A stretch of 64,000 nucleotides of DNA, taken from Sporichthyaceae bacterium. Its GTDB lineage: Bacteria > Actinomycetota > Actinomycetes > Sporichthyales > Sporichthyaceae. Positions 1 through 8,181 of the stretch are shown in pieces. The DNA is taken from the NCBI GenBank assembly GCA_036269075.1, contig DATASX010000015.1:1-64000 (forward strand). Reading direction: 5' to 3'. The notes below the pieces were generated by a model. The model did not search any database. It saw only the letters and a list, made by a program, of their open reading frames with translations, and was not told where the DNA came from. Within the stretch, counting starts at the first letter, position 1. Each line of letters opens with the position of its first letter. Made by a program: the position numbers and the translations under genes.

Positions 1-94
1 CAGGCCGCCTCCGCCCCGCGTCGATCGCCTTGCCGTAGAGGGTCAGCAGCGAGGTCGCCATGGGCCCTTCGAGACGCACCCGCTCCGAAGCCAC
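1..94 (-). CDS. SAM-dependent methyltransferase, N-terminal fragment (runs off left edge)
   Basis: The minus-strand frame stays open to the window edge. It reads like the first helix of leucine-carboxyl-methyltransferase-fold (PF04072-like) O-methyltransferases: a VRLEG turn followed by a TSLLTLYGKAIDAG-type helix. A GTG at 94-92 has a GGATGGGGG purine run just upstream and is the best start. A GTG at 79 and an ATG at 62 are alternatives, and the frame is also open further upstream, so the start is unsure. Only about 31 codons are visible, so family membership rests on one short motif and the substrate cannot be guessed. Confidence 0.4.
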   Translation of the reverse strand, partial: MASERVRLEGPMATSLLTLYGKAIDAGRRRP

Positions 95-440
95 GGATGG
101 CCCCCATCCAGATCGCGCACCACCGGACGAGCCGATTGGACCCCAATCGCCTACGGGGGTCAACGTACGGACTGCGGAAGTCGACAGACCGAGGTTCCGG
201 TACACAGCGGGTACACGCGAGGTCGAACAGCGGCCACGGACATCCGCAACCGCCGGAAACAGAAACCGCAGCTAGTGGCGCTGTCGGCTGCATAGTCGCA
301 GGCCCGCGGCCCTTATGGCTCGCCCTTTCAAGGCGCTGGCAGGAAGCGCCAACCGATGAGCGAACCGCGAGCCGACCCCCTCTTCGCGCTCCGGTGCAGG
401 GCGGGCTCCCGCGGCACCGCCGTCGTACAAGAATGAGGAC
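95..440. other. Intergenic, no gene recognised
   Basis: About 350 bp between the minus-strand methyltransferase fragment and the plus-strand hydrolase. No frame shows family motifs or a good ribosome-binding site. Minor items are a short inverted repeat near 334-352 (GGCGC/GCGCC) and a TACAAGAAT stretch at about 427-435, just before the hydrolase start, that could be a -10 element. Confidence 0.4.
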
Positions 441-1301
441 GTGGTTACGCGGGAGCTGAACACGTCGCTGGGCGTTGTCGAGGTTGCGCTCAGTCCGGGC
501 GTAGGCGACGTGGTCTTGATCTTTCCTGGGGGTCACACGACTGCGGCCACGCCACTCGGGTCCGAGATGTACAACGAGGTGGGCTATCGCACGCTTAGCT
601 TCTCCCGCCCGGGCTATGGCCGCACGGATGTCGGCCCGCTGACGGCGGCAGAGTTTGTGCCCGCGGTCGCGCAGTGTTGCGAGCTGTTGGGCATTGACTC
701 TGCGGTGGCAGCGGTCGGCGTGAGCTTCGGGGGCCTCCAGGCCGTTCACGTCGCGACCGGCTTGCGACATCTCTGCCCCCGCCTGGTCCTGCACAGCTGC
801 GCGCCTTCCTCGTTGCCCTACCCCGACTCCGTCTGGGAACGATTAGGAGCCCCGGTCCTCTTCGGGCCGCGATCCGCGCGGATCACCTGGCCGGTCGTGC
901 GGGCCCTCACGTCCACTGATCGGGGGCTGCGCGCGATGATGGCCCAGCTCTCGACGGCGCCTGTCGAACGGTGGTGGGCGGACTGGACCGCCGAGGACCG
1001 GGCTGCGGCTCGGAGCACGTTCTCCCAGATGTCCTCGGGCTATGGGTTCATGATCGACGTCCGGCAGGCGTCCGCGGACCGCTCGCGGTACCGGGAGACG
1101 GTCTTGCGTTCGATTCCGTGCCCGACTTTGGTGACGGCGTCGCGCCTTGACGGCGGAGTCAGCTTCGCGCACGCAGATGACTTCGCGGACAAGATTCCGG
1201 CCTGCCAGGTTGTGGAGACAGCAGCCTGGAATCACTTCGCCTGGCTCGGACCATCGAGAGGGCACGTGCTGGAAGCGGTCCAGCGTTTCCTCGTGAGTTG
1301 A
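441..1301 (+). CDS. Alpha/beta hydrolase
   Basis: 286 aa alpha/beta-hydrolase-fold protein, cytoplasmic (no signal peptide). The nucleophile elbow GVSFGG places Ser95, the oxyanion strand is FPGGH (29-33), and the acid/base pair is probably Asp237 and His265 (NHFAWLG). Starts at GTG 441 after ATGAGGA, a weak ribosome-binding site. It stands alone with no operon partner. Third codon positions carry noticeably more A/T than in the genes to the right, and it sits between possible debris and a tRNA, so it may have been acquired by transfer. Substrate unknown. Confidence 0.8.
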   Translation: MVTRELNTSLGVVEVALSPGVGDVVLIFPGGHTTAATPLGSEMYNEVGYRTLSFSRPGYGRTDVGPLTAAEFVPAVAQCCELLGIDSAVAAVGVSFGGLQAVHVATGLRHLCPRLVLHSCAPSSLPYPDSVWERLGAPVLFGPRSARITWPVVRALTSTDRGLRAMMAQLSTAPVERWWADWTAEDRAAARSTFSQMSSGYGFMIDVRQASADRSRYRETVLRSIPCPTLVTASRLDGGVSFAHADDFADKIPACQVVETAAWNHFAWLGPSRGHVLEAVQRFLVS

Positions 1302-1886
1302 CGCCGACTTCGTGCCGCCGACAACTGCGGCAACCGGCGAAGTCGTCGCCATGATGCGCGCTCGACGGCAGCGCCAGCGTGTCCCCCAGACGTCCCCGAA
1401 GAGACTCGCAATGTCCGTGACCGGACTGGCCTAAAGCCTCGTGGAACGAGCTCAACGCGGAACCTGGGCCAGATGCTGACGCGCACCGTCGCGTCGCACC
1501 GGTCGGTCAAGTACCGCCGCGCGAACTGCAACTTCCAACGGCTTCGGTGACAGCAGCGCGGTACCGCGACGGACCGGCATGAACAGCGCGAGGAACATCC
1601 GCACACTCAACGGCGCCACGCGTTCGGGAACCCGGACCCTCAGAGCCACCGGCCGCGCCCGTCGCTCGCTCGGCTGCCAGGTGGACGACAACCAGAAGCT
1701 CTCGCACCGACCGGGCCATCCGGCGCCGCACGGACGGTCGACCCGGCCACGCCGGTGATCTGACCACTGATCGGCGTGGGCTAAACGTGGGCTAAAACCC
1801 GGTGGACCAGGGCGTACCACAGCGGACCACGGTGGACGATGGAAGTTGGATTCGGGGAGAAACCCCAGCTCAGAAAGGCTTTTCGG
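1302..1886. other. Gene-free stretch beside tRNA-Gly, possible integration scar
   Basis: About 585 bp without a credible gene; open frames on both strands lack motifs and ribosome-binding sites. At 1776-1796 the 10-mer GTGGGCTAAA occurs twice, 11 bp apart, like a paired arm-type recombinase site, followed by several GGACCA/GGTGGAC-type words up to the tRNA 3' end. I read it as degraded DNA at a tRNA integration site, but no integrase or second att copy is visible. Confidence 0.35.
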
Positions 1887-1960
1887 TGGAGCGGGTAGCG
1901 GGAATCGAACCCGCACTGTCAGCTTGGGAAGCTGATGTTCTGCCATTGAACTACACCCGC
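1887..1960 (-). tRNA. tRNA-Gly (CCC)
   Basis: Full cloverleaf on the minus strand. Acceptor GCGGGTG (5' end at 1960) faces TACCCGC, discriminator T at 1890, and CCA is encoded at 1889-1887. The anticodon stem TCAGC/GCTGA encloses the loop TTCCCAA, giving anticodon CCC. The T arm contains GTTCGATTC. It is divergent from selO. Confidence 0.95.
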
Positions 1961-2047
1961 GATGCGCCGGAGCGCGATCAAAAGTGTACGCCTGGCCGAC
2001 GGCTCGCTGGGGGCCGGGCGACCGCAGCGGTTGCTAGCCTCGAATAC

Positions 2048-3517
2048 GTGAGTGTGGCCACCGATCTGCGTCTGAACTTCGACAACTCGTTCGTGCGCGA
2101 CCTGCCCGGGATGTTCCTGCCGTGGCAGGCCGCGCCGGCGCCCGCGCCCGAGTTGGTGCTGCTCAACGAGTCGTTGGCCGCCGAGCTCGGGCTCGACCTC
2201 GAGGCGCTGCGGTCGCCGGCCGGGGTCTCGGTCCTGGCCGGGAACACCGCGCCGGACGGGGCGGCGAACGTGGCGCAGGCCTACGCCGGCCACCAGTTCG
2301 GCAACTACGTCCCGCGGCTGGGCGACGGCCGGGCGCTGCTGCTCGGCGAGCTCGTCGACACCGCCGGTCGGCGCTGCGACCTGCACTTCAAGGGCAGCGG
2401 GCGGACCCCGTACGCCCGCGGGGCCGACGGCCGCGCGGCGCTCGGGCCGATGCTGCGCGAGTACCTGATCGGTGAGGGCATGCACGCGCTGGGGATCCCG
2501 ACCAGCCGGGCGCTGGCCGTGGTCACCACCGGCCAGGCGGTCACCCGCGACACCGGTTCGCTGCCCGGGGCCGTGCTGACCCGGGTGGCGGCCAGCCACC
2601 TGCGCGTGGGCAGCTTCCAGTACGCCCGGGCCGGGGCGGACCCCGTCATGCTGCGGGCCTTGGCTGATTACGCGATCTGGCGGCACTACCCGGAGGCCGC
2701 CCAGGCGCCGAACCCGTACCGCGCCCTGCTGTCCGCGGTGGTCGGCGCGCAGGCCGCGCTGGTCGCGCGCTGGATGGCCGTCGGGTTCGTGCACGGCGTC
2801 ATGAACACCGACAACGTGACGATCTCCGGCGAGACCATCGACTACGGACCCTGCGCGTTCCTCGACGCGTTCAACCCGAACGCGGTGTTCAGCTCGATCG
2901 ACGAGATGGGCCGCTACGCCTACCGCAACCAGCCGCCGATCACCTTGTGGAACCTGACCCGGTTCGCCGAGTCGCTGCTGCCCCTGCTCGACGAGAACAA
3001 CGAGGCCGCCGTGGAGATCGCCCGCGGCGCCCTCGACGCGTTCGCCGACGAGTTCGAGGCCCAGTGGCTGACGCTGATGTACACGAAACTCGGGCTGCCG
3101 GTGCCCAGCGGCGAACCCGTACTGCTCAATGAGTTCCTCGCCCTGGCCGCCGGCACCCGGGCCGACTGGACCAACAGCTTCCGCGCCCTGGCGGCCTTGC
3201 TGCGGGAGGACACCGCGCCGCTCGCGGCGACGTTCGACGACCCGGCGCCAGTTCTGGAATGGGCCGCCCGGTGGCGCTCCGAACTGCCCGACCCGGTGGC
3301 TGCCGCTGCCGCCATGGGCCGGGTGAACCCGGTCTACATCCCGCGCAACCACCTGGTGGAGGCCGCCCTGGCCGCGGCCGACGCAGGCGACCTCGACCCG
3401 GCCCGCGCCCTGCTGGAGGCGATCACCCGCCCGTTCGACGAGCGGCCCGGGATGGAGGCGTTCGCGTCGGGCGCGCCCGACGACTTCGGTCCGTACCGCA
3501 CGTTCTGCGGGACCTGA
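2048..3517 (+). CDS. selO: SelO family protein adenylyltransferase (YdiU)
   Basis: 489 aa, the usual length for bacterial SelO (E. coli YdiU is about 480). SelO is a pseudokinase that transfers AMP from ATP to Ser/Thr/Tyr of target proteins and is linked to oxidative stress. Visible motifs: AGHQFG (80-85), GDGRA, the ATP-binding lysine in LHFKGSG (Lys115), the catalytic loop HGVMNTDN (249-256) and the DFG-like metal site DYGPC (265-269). The Asp255-Asp265 spacing equals the E. coli active-site spacing. The extreme C-terminus keeps one Cys (TFCGT, Cys487), where eukaryotic SelO has selenocysteine. GTG 2048 is the start; the frame is open upstream but that part overlaps the tRNA. The transporter starts directly after the stop. 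Confidence 0.92.
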   Translation: MSVATDLRLNFDNSFVRDLPGMFLPWQAAPAPAPELVLLNESLAAELGLDLEALRSPAGVSVLAGNTAPDGAANVAQAYAGHQFGNYVPRLGDGRALLLGELVDTAGRRCDLHFKGSGRTPYARGADGRAALGPMLREYLIGEGMHALGIPTSRALAVVTTGQAVTRDTGSLPGAVLTRVAASHLRVGSFQYARAGADPVMLRALADYAIWRHYPEAAQAPNPYRALLSAVVGAQAALVARWMAVGFVHGVMNTDNVTISGETIDYGPCAFLDAFNPNAVFSSIDEMGRYAYRNQPPITLWNLTRFAESLLPLLDENNEAAVEIARGALDAFADEFEAQWLTLMYTKLGLPVPSGEPVLLNEFLALAAGTRADWTNSFRALAALLREDTAPLAATFDDPAPVLEWAARWRSELPDPVAAAAAMGRVNPVYIPRNHLVEAALAAADAGDLDPARALLEAITRPFDERPGMEAFASGAPDDFGPYRTFCGT

Positions 3518-4843
3518 GTGGCCTCGACCCGAAGCCCGGAAGTGCGGCGCGTCCTCCTGTCCGGCCTGGTCGGCACGACGATCGAGTGGTTCGACTTCTT
3601 CCTCTACGGGACGATGTCGGCGCTGGTGTTCAACCGGTTGTTCTTCCCGCACCTCGACCCGTCCGCCGGGACGCTGGCCTCGTTCGGGACCTTCGCCGCC
3701 GGGTTCGTCACCCGCCCGATAGGCGGGTTGGTCATGGGCCACTTCGGCGACCGCATCGGGCGCAAGGCGACTCTGGTCGCGTCGCTGACGATGATGGGGC
3801 TTGCCACGGTCGCGATCGGCCTGCTGCCGACCTACGACAGCATCGGCCTGGGCGCCCCGGTGCTGCTGACCGGGCTGCGGGTGATCCAGGGTTTCGCGCT
3901 GGGCGGCGAGTGGTCCGGCGCCGCGACACTGGTCTTCGAGCACGCCCCGACCCGTTCCCGCGCCCGGTTCGGGCAGTGGGTCCAGGCCGGAGCGTTGGGC
4001 GGCATCCTGCTGTCCACCGCGACCGTGCTGATCCTCTCCCAGGAACTGACGAATGCTCAGTTCCTCGACTGGGGTTGGCGGATCCCGTTCCTGGTCTCCG
4101 GTCTGCTGCTGGCCGTCGGGTTGTTCGTGCGGTTGCGGGTGGTCGAGTCGCCGGTGTTCACCGAGTTGGCCGCCGCCGAGCAGCAGGCCAAGGTGCCGGT
4201 GATCCCGGCCGTGCGCACGCACTGGTGGATGATCCTGCGGGTCACCGGCATGCACCTGATCGTCACGACACTGACGTTCGTCTCGCTGGCCTTCGTGTTG
4301 GCCTACGGGATCGCCCGTGCCGGTTACTCCCGCACCGAGATGCTCGAGGTCATGCTGACTGCGGTGCTGGTCGCCTGCGCGGTGAACCCGTTGTTCGGTC
4401 GGGCCGGCGACCTGATCGGCCGACGCACGGTCTACGTGCTCGGGGCCTCGGCCGCGATCGTGCTGGCGTTCCCGGCGTTCCGGGCGCTGGACAGCGGCAC
4501 GTTCGTCGGTGGGGTCGCGGCGTTCGACGGCCTGATCCTGCCGAGCATGGCCATGTACACGACGCAGGGCGCCTGGTTCCCCGAGCTGTTCCCGGCGAAG
4601 TTCCGGGTCACCGGCGCGGGCCTCGGCGTCCAGTTGGCCACGGTCGCGCTCGGCGGGCCGGCGCCCACAATCGCCCAGGCGCTGCTGCGCTCCTCCCACG
4701 GCAAGTCCTGGTCGGTGGCCGCATACATCTGCGGGGTCGCCGCGGTCTCGCTGACGTTCGCACTGCTCACCCCGGAGAGCCGGCCGAGATTTCCCGCTCC
4801 CGACGAAGCGGACCGCGCACCTGCGCCGGCCGTCGCTATCTGA
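3518..4843 (+). CDS. MFS transporter, metabolite:H+ symporter (MHS) type
   Basis: 441 aa with about 12 hydrophobic segments. The opening TIEWFDFFLYG in TM1 and the loop GHFGDRIGRK between TM2 and TM3 are hallmarks of the MHS branch (shikimate, citrate, proline/betaine, dicarboxylate symporters), as is the FALGGEWSGA stretch in the fourth segment. It would import an organic acid or zwitterion with protons across the inner membrane; the substrate cannot be told. GTG 3518 follows the selO stop with no gap, so the two are co-transcribed. Ends with a short charged tail. Confidence 0.88.
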   Translation: MASTRSPEVRRVLLSGLVGTTIEWFDFFLYGTMSALVFNRLFFPHLDPSAGTLASFGTFAAGFVTRPIGGLVMGHFGDRIGRKATLVASLTMMGLATVAIGLLPTYDSIGLGAPVLLTGLRVIQGFALGGEWSGAATLVFEHAPTRSRARFGQWVQAGALGGILLSTATVLILSQELTNAQFLDWGWRIPFLVSGLLLAVGLFVRLRVVESPVFTELAAAEQQAKVPVIPAVRTHWWMILRVTGMHLIVTTLTFVSLAFVLAYGIARAGYSRTEMLEVMLTAVLVACAVNPLFGRAGDLIGRRTVYVLGASAAIVLAFPAFRALDSGTFVGGVAAFDGLILPSMAMYTTQGAWFPELFPAKFRVTGAGLGVQLATVALGGPAPTIAQALLRSSHGKSWSVAAYICGVAAVSLTFALLTPESRPRFPAPDEADRAPAPAVAI

Positions 4844-4884
4844 GATCGTGTCGTTCCCAGCCCGCGAACCCGAGGAGTAGCCCG

Positions 4885-5046
4885 ATGTGTCATGCCGTGC
4901 AGTGCCGGACCTGCGGCAAGATCGGCTGGACCGGCTGTGGCGAGCACATCGAGGAAGCGCTGGCCGGGGTCCCGGACGAGCAGCGCTGCCCGGGCCACAA
5001 CCCGGTACCCGGCCGCGGGCTGCGCGGCCTGTTCAACCGCCGCTGA
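4885..5046 (+). CDS. Small Cys-rich protein, conserved type in actinobacteria
   Basis: 53 aa, starting at ATG 4885 with GAGGAG 7 bases upstream. Six cysteines, including CRTCGKIGWTGCGEH and a later CPGHNP, with His residues nearby, make a compact zinc- or Fe-S-binding mini-domain likely. Similar tiny proteins (MC..V.C..CGK..W.GCG.H) are common unannotated genes in actinobacteria; that is from memory. It follows the transporter by 41 bp and ends just before a strong terminator, so it is probably the last gene of the selO operon. Role unknown. Confidence 0.8.
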   Translation: MCHAVQCRTCGKIGWTGCGEHIEEALAGVPDEQRCPGHNPVPGRGLRGLFNRR

Positions 5047-5066
5047 CCCCGATTTCCCCATCATGT

Positions 5067-5113
5067 GGGCGCGTCCGCGCCCTTCCTGCTTCGGGAAGGG
5101 CGCGGACGCACCC
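5067..5113. terminator. Strong bidirectional hairpin between convergent genes
   Basis: Arms 5067-5086 and 5094-5113 pair over 19 of 20 positions (one C-A mismatch) around a 7-nt loop TGCTTCG. It lies between the convergent small Cys-rich gene and the EtfD-like gene and can end both transcripts. There is no clear T tract, as is usual in high-GC actinobacteria. Confidence 0.85.
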
Positions 5114-5136
5114 ATTGGATGAGGTGTGTCGAGGGC

Positions 5137-7371
5137 TCAGCCCTCAGTGCCGGCGCCCGGGTCGGAGTCGAGCGGCTCACCGGGTCCGGCCGGGTCCTCA
5201 CCCGCGGACGGCCCCTCGGCGGCCAGACCGACCTTGACCGGCTTCATGGCGCGGACGAGCAGTTGGGCAACGTCGATGACCTCGAGGGTCTCCGGGGCCG
5301 CGCCGGAGGACTGCTTGGCGGCCACCGAGTCGGAGAGCATCGTCTTGCAGAACGGGCAGCCGGTGATGATGGCGTCCGGGGAGAGGGTCAGGGCCTCCTC
5401 GGTGCGGTTGTCGTTGATCCGCTGACCGATGGTCTCCTCCATCCACATGCGGGCACCGCCGGCGCCGCAGCAGAAGGAGCGTTCCTTCGAGCGTTCCATT
5501 TCCTTGAACTCGAGCCCGCCTCCCCCGCCATTCGACACTGCCGCGATCAGCTCGCGCGGCGGGGAGTAGACCTTGTTGTGCCGACCCAGGAAGCACGGGT
5601 CGTGGTAAGTCGCCGAACCGGCCACCGGCTGGGTCGGGACCAACTTCCCGGCGGCGACCAGTTCGTTCAGCAACTGGGTGTGGTGCAGGACCTCGAACGA
5701 GCCGCCGAGTTGTCCGTACTCCCGCCCGATCGTGTTGAAGCAGTGCGGGCAGGTCGCCACGATCTTGGTGACCTTGGCCTCATTCAGGGTCTCGATGTTC
5801 TGCTGGGCCAGCATCTGGAACACGAATTCGTTGCCCATGCGCCGGGCCGGGTCGCCGGTGCAGGTCTCGGCCTGCCCGAGGATCGCGTACTTCACCCCGG
5901 CGATGTGCAGCAGTTCCGCGACGGCCTTGGTGGTCTTCTGCGCCTTGTCGTCCAACGAACCGGCACAGCCGACCCAGAACAGGTAGTCCAGCTCGGCGGC
6001 GTCCTGCACGTCCTCACCGACCACGGGGACCTTGAACCCGAGGTCCTTGGTCCACTCGGTGCGCATGCGGCCGGGCATACCCCACGGGTTGCCGGCCTTC
6101 TCCAGGTTCTTGAGCATCCCCCCGGCCTCGGAGGGGAAGCTCGATTCGATCATGGTCTGGTAGCGACGCATGTCGACGATGTGGTCGATGTGCTCGATGT
6201 CGACCGGGCACTGCTCCACGCACGCCCCGCAGTTCGTGCACGACCACAGCACGTCGGGGTCGATGACCCCGCCCTCCTCCGCCGTCCCCACCAGCGGTCG
6301 TGCGGCCTCGGCCTTGATCTCGTCGGAAAGCCCGGCCCGCTGCTCCTCGGTGGCCAGCAGCCACGGCGCCTTCGCGAAGGCGTGGTCGCGCAGTTCGAGG
6401 ATCAACATCTTCGGCGACAGTGGCTTGCCGGTGTTCCAGGCCGGGCACTGCGACTGGCAGCGCCCGCACTCGGTGCACGTGGCGAAGTCCAGGAACCCCT
6501 TCCACGTGAAGTCCTCGATCTTCGAGCGCCCGAAGATGTCGACGTCGGGGTCGGCCTCCTCGAAGTCCAGCACCTTGCCCGCCGACTGCATCGGCAGCAG
6601 CGGACCCAGGCCGTCCGGCTTGCGCGCGAACGCCACGTTCAACGGCGCGATGAAGATGTGCATGTGCTTGGAGTAGACGACGATCACCAGGAAGCTCAGC
6701 ATCACGCCGATGTGCATGAGCAGGCCGACGGTCTCCAGCCAGTCCAGCACGTGCCCGTTGTGGATGTGCGCGAACGCCTTGCCCACCAGCTTGGACATGT
6801 AGGCGCCGTTGTCGTAGGGCAGATTCCCGTTCGCCCAGGACACACCGCGGAAGAAGAACATCGTCCAGAGGACGTTGAAAATCATGAACAGGATCAGCCA
6901 CGCGCCGCCGGTGTGCGAACCCTTGAAGCGCGATTTGCGGTCCAACCGGGCCGGTGAGTCCTTGAAGCGGATGGCCGCGAACGTGACGATGCCCAGCATC
7001 GCGAGCAACGCGATCGTGTCCTGGGCGAACCCGAGCACCTCCCAGTGCCCGACCAGCGGGATGTGGAACTTGTCCGAGAACAGCGACCCGTAGGCCTCCA
7101 GGTAGACCGTGCCCAGGATCAGGAACGCCCAGAACACGAAGAAGTGCGCCGCCCCGGGGATCGACCACTTCAGCAGCTTCTTCTGCGCGAAGACCTCGAT
7201 CACCTGGCGCTTGATCGCCGAACCGATCTTCGGCCGCGACACGTTCTTCAACCGGTCCGGATCCGGCTGTCCGGTCATCGCCAACCGGTACAGCCACCAC
7301 CCCCGGCGTCCCGCGATCGGCAACACGGCCAGTGTCATGCCCAGGCCGACGATGATCCGGACGGCGGTCAT
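5137..7371 (-). CDS. etfD: EtfD-like membrane Fe-S oxidoreductase (Rv0338c family)
   Basis: 744 aa. The N-terminal 240 residues hold about five to six membrane segments (NarI-like). Next come two [4Fe-4S] ferredoxin motifs, CTECGRCQSQCP (299-310) and CTNCGACVEQCP (378-389), then two CCG domains with CAGS, CPHCFN, DPCFLGRHN and FCCGAGG. This is the layout of mycobacterial Rv0338c (EtfD), which reoxidises electron-transfer flavoprotein during acyl-CoA beta-oxidation and passes electrons to menaquinone. The mycobacterial protein is about 880 aa, so this form is shorter, with a short acidic tail of about 30 aa. ATG 7371 has AGGGAG seven bases upstream. The symbol is by family resemblance; other CCG-type heterodisulfide-reductase relatives cannot be excluded. 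Confidence 0.85.
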   Translation of the reverse strand: MTAVRIIVGLGMTLAVLPIAGRRGWWLYRLAMTGQPDPDRLKNVSRPKIGSAIKRQVIEVFAQKKLLKWSIPGAAHFFVFWAFLILGTVYLEAYGSLFSDKFHIPLVGHWEVLGFAQDTIALLAMLGIVTFAAIRFKDSPARLDRKSRFKGSHTGGAWLILFMIFNVLWTMFFFRGVSWANGNLPYDNGAYMSKLVGKAFAHIHNGHVLDWLETVGLLMHIGVMLSFLVIVVYSKHMHIFIAPLNVAFARKPDGLGPLLPMQSAGKVLDFEEADPDVDIFGRSKIEDFTWKGFLDFATCTECGRCQSQCPAWNTGKPLSPKMLILELRDHAFAKAPWLLATEEQRAGLSDEIKAEAARPLVGTAEEGGVIDPDVLWSCTNCGACVEQCPVDIEHIDHIVDMRRYQTMIESSFPSEAGGMLKNLEKAGNPWGMPGRMRTEWTKDLGFKVPVVGEDVQDAAELDYLFWVGCAGSLDDKAQKTTKAVAELLHIAGVKYAILGQAETCTGDPARRMGNEFVFQMLAQQNIETLNEAKVTKIVATCPHCFNTIGREYGQLGGSFEVLHHTQLLNELVAAGKLVPTQPVAGSATYHDPCFLGRHNKVYSPPRELIAAVSNGGGGGLEFKEMERSKERSFCCGAGGARMWMEETIGQRINDNRTEEALTLSPDAIITGCPFCKTMLSDSVAAKQSSGAAPETLEVIDVAQLLVRAMKPVKVGLAAEGPSAGEDPAGPGEPLDSDPGAGTEG

Positions 7372-7473
7372 TCGTCACTCCCTGAATTCGGGGACCGGCG
7401 GCGCTCGTAGGCGCCCGCGCTGCCGCGACGTTATCGCTCGGCGAAGCTCCGACCGGGGTGCCGCGACCGCGCA

Positions 7474-7502
7474 ATAATACTCAGGAGTAACAACGACCGA
7501 CA
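7474..7502 (-). promoter_or_regulatory. Candidate promoter and palindrome upstream of the EtfD-like gene
   Basis: On the minus strand TATTAT (7479-7474) is a good -10 box, with TGTCGG (7502-7497) 17 bp upstream as a weak -35. A palindrome with arms TACTC/GAGTA around AG (7478-7489) overlaps the -10 and could be an operator. Transcription would start about 95 nt before ATG 7371. Sequence evidence only. Confidence 0.4.
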
Positions 7503-7512
7503 TCCGGCCGAC

Positions 7513-8034
7513 TCACCCGACCGGGCTGAGCCGCACATCGGTCACGCCGCCGACGTACCGGCCGCCGCCCTTGTCGTCCGGCAGCGCGATCCGCGGGGCG
7601 TCCAACGGCTTGCCGTCCTCGGTCATGGACAGCAGGACCTGCTTGGCACCCAGATGCGGGTCGAGCTCGCTCCAGGCGATCAGCGCCCGGTAGTTGCCCG
7701 AGCCGGTCACCAGGATTCCCCAGCGCAATGCGTCGTTCTTGGCCGCGGCGTCGAACTGGGGCCCGGCGGCGTTGAGCACGTCGATCAGCAGCGGGCCGGA
7801 GAAGGTGTGGTTCTGGGTCCGCTCCGGCTTACCGCCGACGAACGTGACCTGCACCGTGTGCTGCGGGTACTTGGCGAGGTCCGCGAGCCGCAGGTGCAAG
7901 GGGTGCTTCACGTGCCCGGTGATCGCGACGCCTCCGCCCGCGGCGGAAGCCGACGAGCCGGTCGCGACTTCCGCGCCGGCGACCCCGCCGGCGAGCAGCA
8001 ATGCGGACAGGGCCAGCGGAACGAATCGGAACAC
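7513..8034 (-). CDS. Secreted protein with molybdopterin-oxidoreductase-like fold
   Basis: 173 aa from GTG 8034, chosen because AGGAGG lies 6 bases upstream and the signal peptide (FRFVPLALSALLLAGG, then an Ala/Ser-rich cleavage area) then starts at residue 2. The mature part has a strand pattern (LRLADLAKYPQHTVQVTF...) like the sulfite-oxidase/YedY-type molybdopterin-binding domain (PF00174-like). The conserved cysteine that binds molybdenum is absent, so it probably acts without cofactor, as a binding or structural domain. Exported by Sec or as a short-tail secreted protein. It is divergent from hutH, with 147 bp between. Confidence 0.7.
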   Translation of the reverse strand: MFRFVPLALSALLLAGGVAGAEVATGSSASAAGGGVAITGHVKHPLHLRLADLAKYPQHTVQVTFVGGKPERTQNHTFSGPLLIDVLNAAGPQFDAAAKNDALRWGILVTGSGNYRALIAWSELDPHLGAKQVLLSMTEDGKPLDAPRIALPDDKGGGRYVGGVTDVRLSPVG

Positions 8035-8181
8035 GAGAGCCTCCTGGGCTGACAAAGCATCAGATACGGGGCTTGCCACGTTCGGACGCGCCCGCTCGTG
8101 CGGGTCGCGCGCTCATGGTCACACGGCGTGGTCGAAATCTCCCAGTGTCGGGCGAAGTGCTCAAATGGGCGGGTGCGGGAC

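Noticed and set aside
1452-1946. Minus-strand frame of 164 codons covering the gap and tRNA-Gly
   Set aside because: Includes the tRNA itself, has no ribosome-binding site and no recognisable domain; treated as debris.
1919-4699. A 926-codon open frame on the minus strand opposite selO and the transporter
   Set aside because: It is rich in Arg/Gly/Gln/Pro with no motifs, the usual antisense shadow of GC-rich coding DNA; the plus-strand genes have clear families.
5065-6957. A 630-codon open frame on the plus strand across the EtfD-like gene
   Set aside because: Composition is that of a shadow frame, and the Fe-S motifs lie on the opposite strand.
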